A stretch of DNA of 64,000 bases from a virus: positions 1 to 64,000 of IMG/VR virus record IMGVR_UViG_3300044971_003100; one strand, given 5' to 3'. The notes beneath the pieces were generated by a model. The model did no database searches. It was not told the DNA's origin and saw nothing but the letters and a program-made list of their open reading frames with translations. Shown here one piece after another: positions 46,350 through 54,513 of this stretch. Made by a program: the position numbers and the translations under genes. Numbering within the stretch: position 1 is the stretch's first letter; the number at the start of each line of letters is the position of its first letter.

Positions 46350-48941
46350 TCAGGGCATTGCTGCACCGTACTGGGCAGCAAGAAGTCGGCCATAAACGAC
46401 CGGATTAACTGTTAATAACATACCATTACTTGAAATGGTAATATCTCCTTTATTGCCATCCGCTATGACGCCAGTGGGACCGGTAGCACCGCTTACGCCA
46501 ACAACACCCGTTGCTCCAGTGACTCCATCGACCCCTGTGGCGCCCGTTACACCAACAGCCCCAGTGGCGCCGGTAATGCCAACGACACCTGTAGCACCAG
46601 TTACGCCAACAACGCCGGTCGGTCCGGTCGCGCCAGAGACGCCAATTGCTCCGCTAGGACCAGTCGGTCCATCTACGCCAGTTGGACCAGTTGGGCCCCC
46701 TGGACCAGTCGCTCCAGTAATGCCAACAGGGCCAGTCGGTCCATCTACGCCAGTTGGACCAGTTGGGCCCTGGGGGCCCACATAGCCCAACGTAACAGCG
46801 GTCCTCCAGGAGCTAGGCGTTGTACCAGAATGCACAAAGTGTGCAGTTATATTGCTGCTGCTGGTGGTCTTTGCGTATACTTTTGTTACAATACGGTCGC
46901 TGGGGTCGATTACATTGGGCTGAGTGTTGACCAGGATTTCATTATAGTAACTGGCTGCAGTTGCATCAATCTCAGGTGAATCCAAATAGAATAACTGAGT
47001 TTCGGTGCCATTCGTAGCACGTCTGTAGACACGGAACACAAGCCGCGTGTCGCCATCGTTGCTCGATACATAGCCCCAAAAGCGAATCTCATACTCACCG
47101 GTTGGCAGTTCTTCGAGATCGGGGTCACCAACGGCGGTGGCAAACTCATTGATCAGTACCTCACCACTGGAGCTAGTGACAACAGCGGTCATATCATCTT
47201 GCGGCGCCGAATCGGGCGAATCTGGCTGCAATGTTTCATATCCACTGATATCAGAAGCTGCTTGCGCAAAATACCAAATTCTGCCACTTGCGCTGATACC
47301 AGCAACACCAGTTGGGCCAGTTGAGCCAATCGGACCGGTAGGGCCAGTGGGACCACTGGGACCGACAATGCCGGTGGCGCCGGACACGCCAACTACACCA
47401 GTGGCGCCAGTAATTCCAATTGGTCCAGTTGGACCCGTGGGGCCCGTAGGCCCGGTGGGGCCGCTTGGTCCTTCGATACCAGTGGCGCCAGTGATACCAA
47501 TAGGGCCTGTAGGGCCAGTTGGCCCAGTGGGTCCGCTGGGACCGACCACACCAGTAGCACCAGTGACACCAATGGGCCCAGTCGGTCCAGTTGGGCCACT
47601 TGCTCCAGTCGGACCATCCACTCCAGTTGGCCCGGTAATGCCAATCGGCCCAGTCGGGCCCACGGGTCCGGTAATACCTGTTGGTCCCTCGATGCCGGTA
47701 GGACCGGTCTCTCCGATGCCTGTTGCACCAGTGGCACCGATAGCACCGGTAGCGCCCACTGGACCCGTCGCACCCACCTGGCCGGTAATTGAAATACCTG
47801 CTTGCGTGTAACGCAGATCAGAGACACCCCTGAGCCTGGCGGCGATTGCGTTGCCGTATGCACCGCATTGATAGATCAGTTGATATAATGGTCTGAATTC
47901 AAGCGAAGGGAATCCCGTCAGGTTAAGCGTAGACCAGGTCTCGGTTTGAGCGGCAGCTAAGTTGTTGTGCTGCTCCTGACCAAGAATACAGACAACAGGG
48001 TGGTTTAAGTTGTTTGTAGCAATAACAAATACGCAGACATATTTGTTAGCAGCAACATCAACTGCGCTCCATGATCCACCAATCCCCTCTAGGTTATATT
48101 GTGGCCTGAGGGTACCAGCCTTCAGTGGATATTCAGAAGCGACATCAAGTGTCCACGAAGTAGCATTTCTCCATAAGACTGGGATCAGCGCGGGCCCCTG
48201 TAAATCTTGTTGCCATGTATTAGGAACAGGATCGGCGGAATGGGTGACATCTATTTCAATGTCTTCATCAAAAAATACTCCATTTTCCAGGCTGACTTGC
48301 GCATCTGCATTTATTGCACCGCCGCCAGTTACGGTGTAACTTACCAGCTCCAGCCCTCTTGCAAACGCAGCACCGCGTGTCCTGTGCAGGTATTCATGCG
48401 TCTGCCAGTCCAGCACAATGCCGTGACGCTCATCGCCAAAATATACAGCTTGGTTTGTATCGCCGTTCCAGTAAATGTAAGCCGTTGGCGCCTGGTATTC
48501 CAGATCAAAAAATGATGTCTGGTATTGCAGGTCACCATTTTCATCAAAATACACATAATACAGCCCAGTCGCATCAGGTATAGTTACAGTTTGCTCGCTG
48601 AAGTATGTGTGCTTGATGCCGCGACACCATACGTCAAATGATGCACTGGTCGGCTCAATTGTAAATACTCGCTCGCCGCTGTCAAATGAAATGTTGCTAT
48701 CTGCGCGATTGGCGTGACCCATCGGTTCGCCAGTTTGGTCAATGCCAATTATTTCACGCACCAAAGATGAACTGACGCCACCAGAAGCCAGTGTCAGGGC
48801 GCCATTCTCTTTTACATATAACGTATCTTGATCTTGCGCAAAACAAATTTCACCTTCCCAAAGATCCGCTACAGATGCCAACAGATCTGCATACAGACCA
48901 CGGGCAATTCTGATTGGATTTCTGGGCGAAGGCGTGGTCAT
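46350..48941 (-). CDS. Large collagen-like tail-fibre protein (863 aa)
   Basis: N-terminal [40 protein letters not shown] is a common fibre head (GE--F--D---LY-K) that attaches to the tail. Then a beta domain, two Gly-X-Y collagen blocks ([16 protein letters not shown]) and between them a beta domain ([20 protein letters not shown]). Threonine is frequent in Y positions. Likely the main long fibre. Confidence 0.9.
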   Translation of the reverse strand: MTTPSPRNPIRIARGLYADLLASVADLWEGEICFAQDQDTLYVKENGALTLASGGVSSSLVREIIGIDQTGEPMGHANRADSNISFDSGERVFTIEPTSASFDVWCRGIKHTYFSEQTVTIPDATGLYYVYFDENGDLQYQTSFFDLEYQAPTAYIYWNGDTNQAVYFGDERHGIVLDWQTHEYLHRTRGAAFARGLELVSYTVTGGGAINADAQVSLENGVFFDEDIEIDVTHSADPVPNTWQQDLQGPALIPVLWRNATSWTLDVASEYPLKAGTLRPQYNLEGIGGSWSAVDVAANKYVCVFVIATNNLNHPVVCILGQEQHNNLAAAQTETWSTLNLTGFPSLEFRPLYQLIYQCGAYGNAIAARLRGVSDLRYTQAGISITGQVGATGPVGATGAIGATGATGIGETGPTGIEGPTGITGPVGPTGPIGITGPTGVDGPTGASGPTGPTGPIGVTGATGVVGPSGPTGPTGPTGPIGITGATGIEGPSGPTGPTGPTGPTGPIGITGATGVVGVSGATGIVGPSGPTGPTGPIGSTGPTGVAGISASGRIWYFAQAASDISGYETLQPDSPDSAPQDDMTAVVTSSSGEVLINEFATAVGDPDLEELPTGEYEIRFWGYVSSNDGDTRLVFRVYRRATNGTETQLFYLDSPEIDATAASYYNEILVNTQPNVIDPSDRIVTKVYAKTTSSSNITAHFVHSGTTPSSWRTAVTLGYVGPQGPTGPTGVDGPTGPVGITGATGPGGPTGPTGVDGPTGPSGAIGVSGATGPTGVVGVTGATGVVGITGATGAVGVTGATGVDGVTGATGVVGVSGATGPTGVIADGNKGDITISSNGMLLTVNPVVYGRLLAAQYGAAMP

Positions 48942-48970
48942 ACTTTTCGTGAATCAGAATAGTTTTCCTG

Positions 48971-49804
48971 TTATTGACTGAAATCTCCACCATCGAACTG
49001 GCTGGAGTTATTGGTATCTGCTAGGCCAGTCGTGAAATCACCAGCATCAATATTGCCAAGGCCAGCTAACGCATCAATCAGGTTGACCCATTGGCCGTCT
49101 TGTCTGACGTAATAGTTACCGTCAATGGGCGCTTCTTCAATTCCGCCGCCCGTGCCACCGCCGCCTCCACCGGCTCGGATGATCTGCGGAACGAACCGAG
49201 CGACCCAGGAGGCGCCATCAAACATCAGGAACTGACCGCGTTGGGCGTCACTGGTGAAGACGTCTTTCAGGTCATTCAGTTCAGCTTCAGTCGCAATTAA
49301 GTCCTGGCCGTTGGCGCCATCCTTACCATTCTTGCCATCTTTGCCATCACGACCTGGTTTCCCGTCCTTGCCAGCCCTGCCGGGGCCAACAATCAGCATC
49401 CGATCTTCTATTGACTGCTTCAGCTCATCGAATCTTGCCTGCAGCAAAGCAAGCAGGCCTTGCTCGCGATTAACTTCTGGTACTGGTGCGGTTTCAGTAT
49501 TTGCAGACCTGAGCGTTGTTACGGTTGCCTTTATAACGATGCCATTATCAGTAACAGTAAATCCTGGCAGCAGTTTTTGTAGTTGCGCCAGGATTATATC
49601 CAGCGGTTCATTCGAAATATCAGCAATCCAAATATTCCAAGTAGCTTCGAAATCTGAAGTGGTTGGATATTTCCCAATGTAAATGATGGTATTATCAACA
49701 GTCTCGATCGGAGGCTTGGTTTCAACTATTTTTACGCGTGCCGATACCCGGATTACCGGATCACTGGAAACAATCCTAAGGATATCAGAAGACGATAAAA
49801 TCAC
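48971..49804 (-). CDS. Fibre protein with short collagen segment
   Basis: 277 residues from a GTG. SSDILRIVSSDPVIRVSARV, DFEATWNIWIADISNEPLDI, ILAQLQKLLPGFTV resemble an N-terminal domain I recall from cyanophages. Collagen part GKDGKPGRDGKDGKNGKDG, then a domain with DGNYYVRQDGQWVNL. Fibre or attachment role. Confidence 0.8.
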   Translation of the reverse strand: MILSSSDILRIVSSDPVIRVSARVKIVETKPPIETVDNTIIYIGKYPTTSDFEATWNIWIADISNEPLDIILAQLQKLLPGFTVTDNGIVIKATVTTLRSANTETAPVPEVNREQGLLALLQARFDELKQSIEDRMLIVGPGRAGKDGKPGRDGKDGKNGKDGANGQDLIATEAELNDLKDVFTSDAQRGQFLMFDGASWVARFVPQIIRAGGGGGGTGGGIEEAPIDGNYYVRQDGQWVNLIDALAGLGNIDAGDFTTGLADTNNSSQFDGGDFSQ

Positions 49805-49936
49805 TGAATTTGTTCATTCCAGTTAGTTTTCCGTTACGTGGCTCGACCAGATTAGTGTTCCTAGTTGTGGATTTGTCATACAACTAAACAGTGCCACCAG
49901 TGACTACCGATATTTCGCATGGATCAAGTAACTGGA

Positions 49937-49961
49937 CAAAAAAAAGGGGCCCTGCGGCCCC
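49937..49961 (-). terminator. Intrinsic terminator after the capsid gene
   Basis: GGGGCC (49946-49951) and GGCCCC (49956-49961), then eight or nine T on the minus strand. Confidence 0.85.
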
Positions 49962-49978
49962 CGGAAGCTTCGGTAAGA

Positions 49979-50881
49979 TCAGGACGCAAGCGAGGCAGTA
50001 GCGTCCACGTTGGCGAGACGGGCAGCGGCCCTACCATTGATTAAAGCAAGTCCGCAATACCATTCAACGCGAGTAACCAGAGTGGGCGAATCGGTCGCTT
50101 CACCAAGGTCACGCACCTGAGGGCCGCCGTTCTGCAGACCGGTCAGCAGATCGTTGCCGAAGGCCACCACGTAGATGGACTGATCGCTGGTGTCGCTATC
50201 CAGGATAGCAACGTTCTGGTGGTCGCGATCCAGTTCAAGCACCGGAATGCCACCGTAGAACAGTTGCTGATAGCCGAAGTCGTTGCGCTCGATGTCGATC
50301 TGACCGTTGGCGCGAGCCACCTTGCTCAGATGACGACGAGCGGACTTGGACATCACAAGGTACTTGGTGCCACCTTGTGCATCCACTGCGTCAATAGCTT
50401 CGTCCAGGGCGCCGGTGTCCAGAGCAGCGGGGGAAACGCCGTTGGCGATATACTGGCTGGAGCCAGCGGGCAGGCGGTTTGCCAGGCCATCGAACTCAGC
50501 GCCACTGGCGTTGGAGTCACCGTTGATGAACAGGCCTTCGAAGGCCAGGCGCATTGCGCGGGTCTTGGCTTGCACCTGATAGGCGCGAGCCTCGGGGCCC
50601 TCCAGGTCGACGATAGCGCGGTCAACCTTGATGTCACCACCGAACAGCTTCAGCGCTTCGCTGTGCTGCTTGACGGTGGCATAGCTTTCGGTATAACCAG
50701 CGTTAAACGTACGGAAACCCACGTCGCCGAGGGACTCCTCACGCTTCCAGAACAGACCGTTGCCCTGAACTTCACGGAACGGCAGGTTTTGCAGCAGGGG
50801 ACCAGCAGCAAGCTCGGTGATAATCGCGAGTTCCTGCGGGTTAGTAGAATGCTTCTTGGCTTCAGCAAGAGTTAATGCCAT
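49979..50881 (-). CDS. Major capsid protein
   Basis: 300 residues. MALTLAEAKKHSTNPQELAI, then ELAAGPLLQNLPFREVQGNG, FWKREESLGDVGFRTFNAGY, VDRAIVDLEGPEARAYQVQA. Pattern of an HK97-fold capsid: N-arm, E-loop, P-domain spine, A-domain. AGGA precedes the ATG and a strong terminator follows, as expected for the most made protein. Scaffold gene lies upstream. Confidence 0.9.
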   Translation of the reverse strand: MALTLAEAKKHSTNPQELAIITELAAGPLLQNLPFREVQGNGLFWKREESLGDVGFRTFNAGYTESYATVKQHSEALKLFGGDIKVDRAIVDLEGPEARAYQVQAKTRAMRLAFEGLFINGDSNASGAEFDGLANRLPAGSSQYIANGVSPAALDTGALDEAIDAVDAQGGTKYLVMSKSARRHLSKVARANGQIDIERNDFGYQQLFYGGIPVLELDRDHQNVAILDSDTSDQSIYVVAFGNDLLTGLQNGGPQVRDLGEATDSPTLVTRVEWYCGLALINGRAAARLANVDATASLAS

Positions 50882-51022
50882 GATTCCTATGGGGGTAGAT
50901 GAACGTAAACAGGAAAGGTAAATCGCTACATGAATGTCTCATCCATTAGCGCTAGACCCTCCCCGATAGGTCATCACAACCAACTCAGGGCTGGGTACTC
51001 AAACTTATGATACCTAAAAATT

Positions 51023-51048
51023 AAAAAAGGGCCAGCAAAAGCTGACCC
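51023..51048 (-). terminator. Intrinsic terminator after the scaffold gene
   Basis: GGGCCAGC (51029-51036) and GCTGACCC (51041-51048) with one mismatch, loop AAAA, then six T. The capsid gene therefore needs read-through or its own start. Confidence 0.75.
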
Positions 51049-51070
51049 ATTGTGTATATTTAGGCTTGAA

Positions 51071-51808
51071 TCAGCCAAATGCCTTCAGGAACAGCTCATC
51101 ACTGCTAAGCGCACTCAGGTCTTCACTGGTCATGCCATTCATGTCAGTGCCGCCGTAGCCGATACCAGCACCAGACCCCTTGGAGCCCTTGAAGAAGGTG
51201 CCATAGATTGGATGCGTTTTGAATCCACCCAGGTAGTCTTCAGGGTTGATGCGACGGCCGGACTCCTTGTCCAGGATCGGTACACCGTTGGAATCAACAA
51301 CAGTAATACTGTTGTCGGGCTCCAGGCGGAAGTGGCCACCGATTTGATTGGCCAACATGTCAAAAAATGACACGCCATCTGCCGAATCGGTGCGACCGCC
51401 AGCGGAGAAGAATACCTTCTCCAGTGAATAACGCTTACGGAACTCCAGCAGTTCCTTGTAGGCACCATCTCGCTGCTGGACAGCTTCCGCTGCCTGCTTG
51501 CCGTACTTTTCCTCCAGCAATGCCGTGCGCTCATCGGCCGCAGCCTTTTCACGCGCAGCGATAGCTGCTTCCTCCTGCAGTTTGCGGTATTCGTCTGGGT
51601 TGATTTGCGCAAACTTCTCCAGTTGGGCGCTTTTCTCTTTTACCTCTTTCTCGTAGATCTTGCGCGTTTCACGTTCGGATTTCAGCGCCTTCAGCAGGTT
51701 CTGAACTTCTTCTTCGGAATAACTGCGATCATCTGCGGCTTCCGTCGCTTTCTGCTCTTCCGTGTTATCTACACTCGTCTCAAGTGCATTGTTGTTGTCT
51801 TCGGGCAT
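51071..51808 (-). CDS. Capsid scaffolding protein
   Basis: 245 residues. Acidic N-terminus (EDNNNALETSVDNTEEQKAT), a long coiled coil (EEVQNLLKALKSERETRKIY, EKEVKEKSAQLEKFAQINPD), then a shorter globular tail (FFDMLANQIGGHFRLEPD). This order fits phage scaffold proteins directly upstream of the capsid gene. Transcribed from an extended -10 promoter at 51842. Confidence 0.85.
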   Translation of the reverse strand: MPEDNNNALETSVDNTEEQKATEAADDRSYSEEEVQNLLKALKSERETRKIYEKEVKEKSAQLEKFAQINPDEYRKLQEEAAIAAREKAAADERTALLEEKYGKQAAEAVQQRDGAYKELLEFRKRYSLEKVFFSAGGRTDSADGVSFFDMLANQIGGHFRLEPDNSITVVDSNGVPILDKESGRRINPEDYLGGFKTHPIYGTFFKGSKGSGAGIGYGGTDMNGMTSEDLSALSSDELFLKAFG

Positions 51809-51841
51809 TGTTACCAGGCATCACGCCATTTAGTGCCCGCT

Positions 51842-51850
51842 AGTATGCCA
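51842..51850 (-). promoter_or_regulatory. Extended -10 promoter (TGG CATACT)
   Basis: Minus-strand TGG 51850-51848, CATACT 51847-51842, about 34 bp before the scaffold start. Confidence 0.5.
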
Positions 51851-51854
51851 AGAA

Positions 51855-51989
51855 CTAGAACCTTTTAGCGATTTCTGCCGCTGTTTTTTTATTCAGTTGC
51901 TGTTGGTTGAATATATACCTGTTTACCTTTGTTTGCAATTGACTTTGGGTCAACAGATTAATTTTTTGGTAATCGTTTGGCAGTGGCAT
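51855..51989 (-). CDS. Small hypothetical protein (44 aa)
   Basis: GGAG lies 8 nt before the ATG. MPLPNDYQKINLLTQSQLQT, KVNRYIFNQQQLNKKTAAEI, AKRF: polar helix. Sits alone before the scaffold gene; the 213 bp upstream of it (51990-52202) show no clear gene. Could be an added head component. Confidence 0.65.
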   Translation of the reverse strand: MPLPNDYQKINLLTQSQLQTKVNRYIFNQQQLNKKTAAEIAKRF

Positions 51990-52202
51990 ACTGAACTCCA
52001 GCTATTATCAGTCTCTATATTATTCCTTGCATGATTAAGGTGTTGATGGCACCTGACGTAGTAGAGTTTCTGTCGTGAAGCATTTTGCTGGTGGGTCTAA
52101 TTTCCTGGCAAATATCAACCAGATCAAGCGAGGCGCCTTATCCTGTTAAATGTAAGAATTGATCCGTGCTTGTGCTTGGATTCAATGGGCCTGTCGCTAG
52201 GC

Positions 52203-53588
52203 TTACGCTAAGGATGTAAGGTCAGTTGGTGGGTTGAACGAGTTTCCGGTATAAAGTATCTTGTTCGTCCAGCGCAAGGCTTTCAAGGTTGACTTGCCGG
52301 GGTAACCTGTCGTAATCGAGCCACCCGAGCCGCTGGAGAGGACTCTGTTGGCATCGTCCATAAATAATTCTATATTGAAAAATCTGGATCGTCCATATTG
52401 TATTTCATCAGGCGGGAAGGTAATAGAGTCACTGATGTTGGTTACTCGCTCTCCATTGACGTAAGCTGTGGTGTACACGGGACCTTCATATTTCACAACA
52501 AAGGCAAAATGAATAAAGCTACCGTTCCGATACCAGTTTTTATCGCTTTTTGTACCCATTATGTAGCCATTAAACGTAGTGCCAACTCCGTTATCGTTAA
52601 GTTGATCAATTGCCTCCACATAGAACGATATACTGAAGGCATTTGCGGAGTTGTAACCGTACTCGTCAGAGGCGAAAACACTTGCAATGACCCTGGAATA
52701 GCCGACGCCCGTCTCGGAGGCTGCGAGTTTAACAATAAATTCAAGTGTGAAGCCTTTGCTGTTCGAGCTGCCTGGCACTGATCTAAGCGGTTCTCCAGAC
52801 GCATAAGTTAATTGAAAGCCTCCGCCTTGGGATTCAGTCCACTTTGTGCGTATCGCGCTGCCCGCAGCAATTAAGTGATGTAAATACAGAAACGAGACTT
52901 CACCGTCCGGCAGGTTGGACAGCGGATTCCTTGGGTAGGTCAAATAGCCGCCTTGGTAGCCGCCATCGCTAGAATAAAGAGGACGTGCGTCAACAATGGT
53001 GTTAGCGCCATCCGGTTGATAACCATCACCCCAGGCCACCGCCTGGCTGGTCACAAAGTTATTTGTATATCCTTTCACTCTGGCAAAAAAAGCCCCGTCT
53101 CTCATTAGTTCCGTGTGTGACAGCCCGTTGGACGAGCCTGACACGGGCGCAAACGGTCCCTGAATGGAAGTGTCAAATGTCAGGCCAGAGGGCAGCAAGA
53201 ATCCCAGTTCGCCGTCTCGTCGAGGCCCTGCTCCTATTTTGGATCCGCGATAAAAATCTTTTTTGGGGGCGCCAATATTTTGATTTGCCATGGACCCAGA
53301 TGATGTTGTCTGGGTTCGAAGGCTTGTATTTATTGTACTGGGTGTGCCGGTATTAACGCTGGGGCGTGATTGCGTTGGTGCTTGCGTTGGTGGAAATCCT
53401 GGGGGTGGCGCTACGGGGTAAGTCTGACCCAGTGTTTTATTTTTTGTTGCTATAGTTGTGCTGGCTGCATTCCTTACCGCAGTCGAATTATCCCTTCTGG
53501 TTATTTTTTGCCTGTTTGCTTTTACCAGTTGACGTGCTGATTCCAGTAAGCCATCAAAGTCAACATTGATATTCAGATTTAACGACAT
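52203..53588 (-). CDS. LamG-like tail-associated protein (461 aa)
   Basis: N-terminal helix (FDGLLESARQLVKANRQKIT), Pro/Thr-rich linker, then a jelly-roll-like domain: GFTLEFIVKLAASETGVGYS, FIHFAFVVKYEGPVYTTAYV, STLKALRWTNKILYTGNSF. The stop is followed by further open sequence in another frame (SLATGPLNPSTSTDQFLHLT), hinting at a former or shifted end. Probably a host-contact or tail-tip part. Confidence 0.78.
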   Translation of the reverse strand: MSLNLNINVDFDGLLESARQLVKANRQKITRRDNSTAVRNAASTTIATKNKTLGQTYPVAPPPGFPPTQAPTQSRPSVNTGTPSTINTSLRTQTTSSGSMANQNIGAPKKDFYRGSKIGAGPRRDGELGFLLPSGLTFDTSIQGPFAPVSGSSNGLSHTELMRDGAFFARVKGYTNNFVTSQAVAWGDGYQPDGANTIVDARPLYSSDGGYQGGYLTYPRNPLSNLPDGEVSFLYLHHLIAAGSAIRTKWTESQGGGFQLTYASGEPLRSVPGSSNSKGFTLEFIVKLAASETGVGYSRVIASVFASDEYGYNSANAFSISFYVEAIDQLNDNGVGTTFNGYIMGTKSDKNWYRNGSFIHFAFVVKYEGPVYTTAYVNGERVTNISDSITFPPDEIQYGRSRFFNIELFMDDANRVLSSGSGGSITTGYPGKSTLKALRWTNKILYTGNSFNPPTDLTSLA

Positions 53589-53992
53589 CAGTCGTCCTGC
53601 CTTAGGCTGATGCGGTAGGTTTGCGCTTGACCTGGTGTCAGCGAAATTGTCGGGTTTTCGGAAAGCATGCTGTGGATATATGTCTCACCAGTAAAATATA
53701 TAATGATCCTATCGTAACTTAACGGAGTTGTGTCGCATTCAAAGGCAGCATCAATATTTGGTATGACGTAAGAAGCCAATCCAGAGTTGTAGCTACCGGC
53801 CTGCACGGTCTGACTGAACCTGACGTAGCCACTCCCAGTCACTTCTGCCGTTTGCCAGTCGGCTACAGTGCTTTCTGCGGTGAAGCTGTTGCCACTCGAA
53901 TTGCATAACATTACATTGACTGTATTACCCTCAAGGCACAATTCCGCCTGTCTTTGCAGTTCTTTCGTGCTAATCAATGCGGATAATGCCAT
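53588..53992 (-). CDS. Virion structural protein (134 aa)
   Basis: MALSALISTKELQRQAELCL, VNVMLCNSSGNSFTAESTVA, TGSGYVRFSQTVQAGSYNSG. Similar layout to the structural proteins at 39249 and 54053. Shares one base with the next gene (TGATG). Confidence 0.75.
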   Translation of the reverse strand: MALSALISTKELQRQAELCLEGNTVNVMLCNSSGNSFTAESTVADWQTAEVTGSGYVRFSQTVQAGSYNSGLASYVIPNIDAAFECDTTPLSYDRIIIYFTGETYIHSMLSENPTISLTPGQAQTYRISLRQDD

Positions 53993-54052
53993 AATAACAA
54001 CAGAAGAAACGCCTGTACTGCTTAGCTATAATTCCTATATTTTGTAATCTCG

Positions 54053-54478
54053 TTACGGTGTATCCAGCACAATTATTCCATCTGGATCCCATTCGATGAG
54101 GAATGAACTTCCCGATGAAACTTCAATCGATGCTCCAAAATCGATATGCAGCAGTGGCGGGTTGGTATTTCCATTAGAGTAGTACAGAATAGCACTATCT
54201 GCGGTTATGCTGCCGCTGGTTACTGGCCATTCAACATCGTCAGCCAGGAACTTGGCGTTGTTCGTATTTACAGTCGTAATCGCTTTATTCATCAATTCTT
54301 GTCCGCCCGTCGTGTAGCCATTGCCGTCTGCCACCTCGGTCTTTGTTATATCAGCTAATGTTGCATCAGTTGCGTCAAATGTACTGCTGGCGCATAGCAT
54401 CAAATAATATGAGAATCCGTCAAGGTCAAGATCCATGACATATGAGCTGGTATGGTTATATAGAGATACGGTCGACAT
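54053..54478 (-). CDS. Virion structural protein (141 aa)
   Basis: FSYYLMLCASSTFDATDATL, ADITKTEVADGNGYTTGGQE, SAILYYSNGNTNPPLLHIDF. Same family as the protein at 39249 (DG-GYTTGG motif). Likely a tail-tip or fibre-related part. Confidence 0.78.
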   Translation of the reverse strand: MSTVSLYNHTSSYVMDLDLDGFSYYLMLCASSTFDATDATLADITKTEVADGNGYTTGGQELMNKAITTVNTNNAKFLADDVEWPVTSGSITADSAILYYSNGNTNPPLLHIDFGASIEVSSGSSFLIEWDPDGIIVLDTP

Positions 54479-54513
54479 TTTGTTGAAACGGCTTATCTAT
54501 GGTTCCAAATTTT

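Noticed and set aside
46435-47811. Plus-strand proline/valine-rich repeat frames
   Set aside because: Antisense of the collagen blocks in the 863-residue fibre gene; no start context.
51809-52202. Search for an integrase, att site or repressor between tail and head genes
   Set aside because: Nothing of the kind; only one 44-residue gene and a promoter are visible.
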